Positions 42,052 through 42,215 of a DNA stretch of 42,215 bases are shown one piece after another. The stretch spans positions 1 through 42,215 of the forward strand of contig WRIX01000005.1 of the NCBI GenBank assembly GCA_009782495.1. Direction: 5' to 3'. Position numbers and translations under genes: made by a program. The notes beneath the pieces are model-generated. The model had not been told where the DNA came from. It saw only the letters and a list, made by a program, of their open reading frames with translations, and made no database searches. The stretch's first letter is position 1. Every line of letters starts with the position of its first letter. This DNA is from Treponema sp. (GTDB taxonomy: Bacteria > Spirochaetota > Spirochaetia > Treponematales > Breznakiellaceae).

Positions 42052-42215
42052 ATGGCAAAAGCAGTTTTCAGGCCCGGGGAATTAACCGTGGTGGAAAGCA
42101 GAGTGGTACTTGAGCCTCCCGGAGGTTTTACCGGCGGCTTTGATGCGCATACTCCGGAAGAAGAACTGGAAGAGGTTGATGAAATAGGATCGGACGATGA
42201 ATATTCCGGTCCAAC
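42052..42215 (+). CDS. fliH: flagellar assembly protein FliH (5' part, cut by window end)
   Basis: Only the first 54 codons are present (MAKAVFRPGELTVVESRVVL, then a Gly-Phe and Glu/Asp-rich segment). The sequence itself is too short to prove the family; the call rests on position after fliG and the acidic N-terminus. FliH regulates the export ATPase FliI. AGAGGA lies about 6 bp before ATG 42052. Confidence 0.75.
   Translation, partial: MAKAVFRPGELTVVESRVVLEPPGGFTGGFDAHTPEEELEEVDEIGSDDEYSGP

Overview
This window reads as chromosomal DNA of a spirochaete, most likely a Treponema and plausibly a free-living or gut species rather than a reduced pathogen. The reasons are two tandem FlaA-type periplasmic flagellar sheath genes beside a class II aldolase, a compact mraZ-to-ftsZ division cluster that runs through dprA and topA into flgB-flgC-fliE-fliF-fliG-fliH, and carbohydrate uptake genes that fit a sugar fermenter. 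The genus is inferred from gene content and order only; no rRNA is present.

Layout. At 1-1212 (-) lies the 5' part of an FAD-dependent oxidoreductase. At 1396-6196 (+) is a sugar operon: solute-binding lipoprotein, two permeases and a GH13 alpha-glucosidase, with no ATPase of its own. It is followed by a lipoate ligase and a small hypothetical gene, then a strong terminator (7410-7442) and a GAF/HD-GYP c-di-GMP phosphodiesterase (7561-8820, +). A leftward run from about 12700 to 8796 holds infC-rpmI-rplT, a ZapB-like coiled-coil gene, zapA, manA and a YaiI/YqxD gene. Next come a membrane protein (12781-13389, +) and the class II aldolase fba (14231-15229, -). The 840 bp between their converging stops is filled by two back-to-back, decayed foldback elements, the least explained DNA in the window.

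From 15.3 to 20.5 kb (+) are a membrane-anchored protein, flaA and a flaA-like gene under a perfect sigma70-type promoter, then a SpoIIE/RsbU-like phosphatase overlapping an MsmX/UgpC-type sugar ABC ATPase. That ATPase is a natural candidate to power the ATPase-less sugar transporter at the left end. Two small leftward genes (20526-21468), one nuclease-like, separate this block from the division cluster.

The dcw cluster (21.7-30.5 kb, +) is mraZ-rsmH-ftsL-murF-mraY-ftsW-ftsQ-ftsA-ftsZ, mostly with overlapping genes. It has candidate MraZ operator repeats upstream and a probable CTG start for ftsA. It continues into a decayed xerC-like pseudogene, a TPR protein, dprA, topA, an intact Xer recombinase, hslV, hslU and the flagellar basal-body operon, with fliH cut by the window end. 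The order dprA-topA-xer-hslV-hslU-flgB-flgC-fliE-fliF-fliG-fliH matches the Bacillus smf-topA-codV-clpQ-clpY-flgB block, minus trmFO and codY.

The window links cell-wall precursor synthesis, septation, chromosome resolution, proteolysis and flagellar basal-body assembly. No CRISPR array, rRNA, tRNA, prophage or intact insertion sequence was seen.
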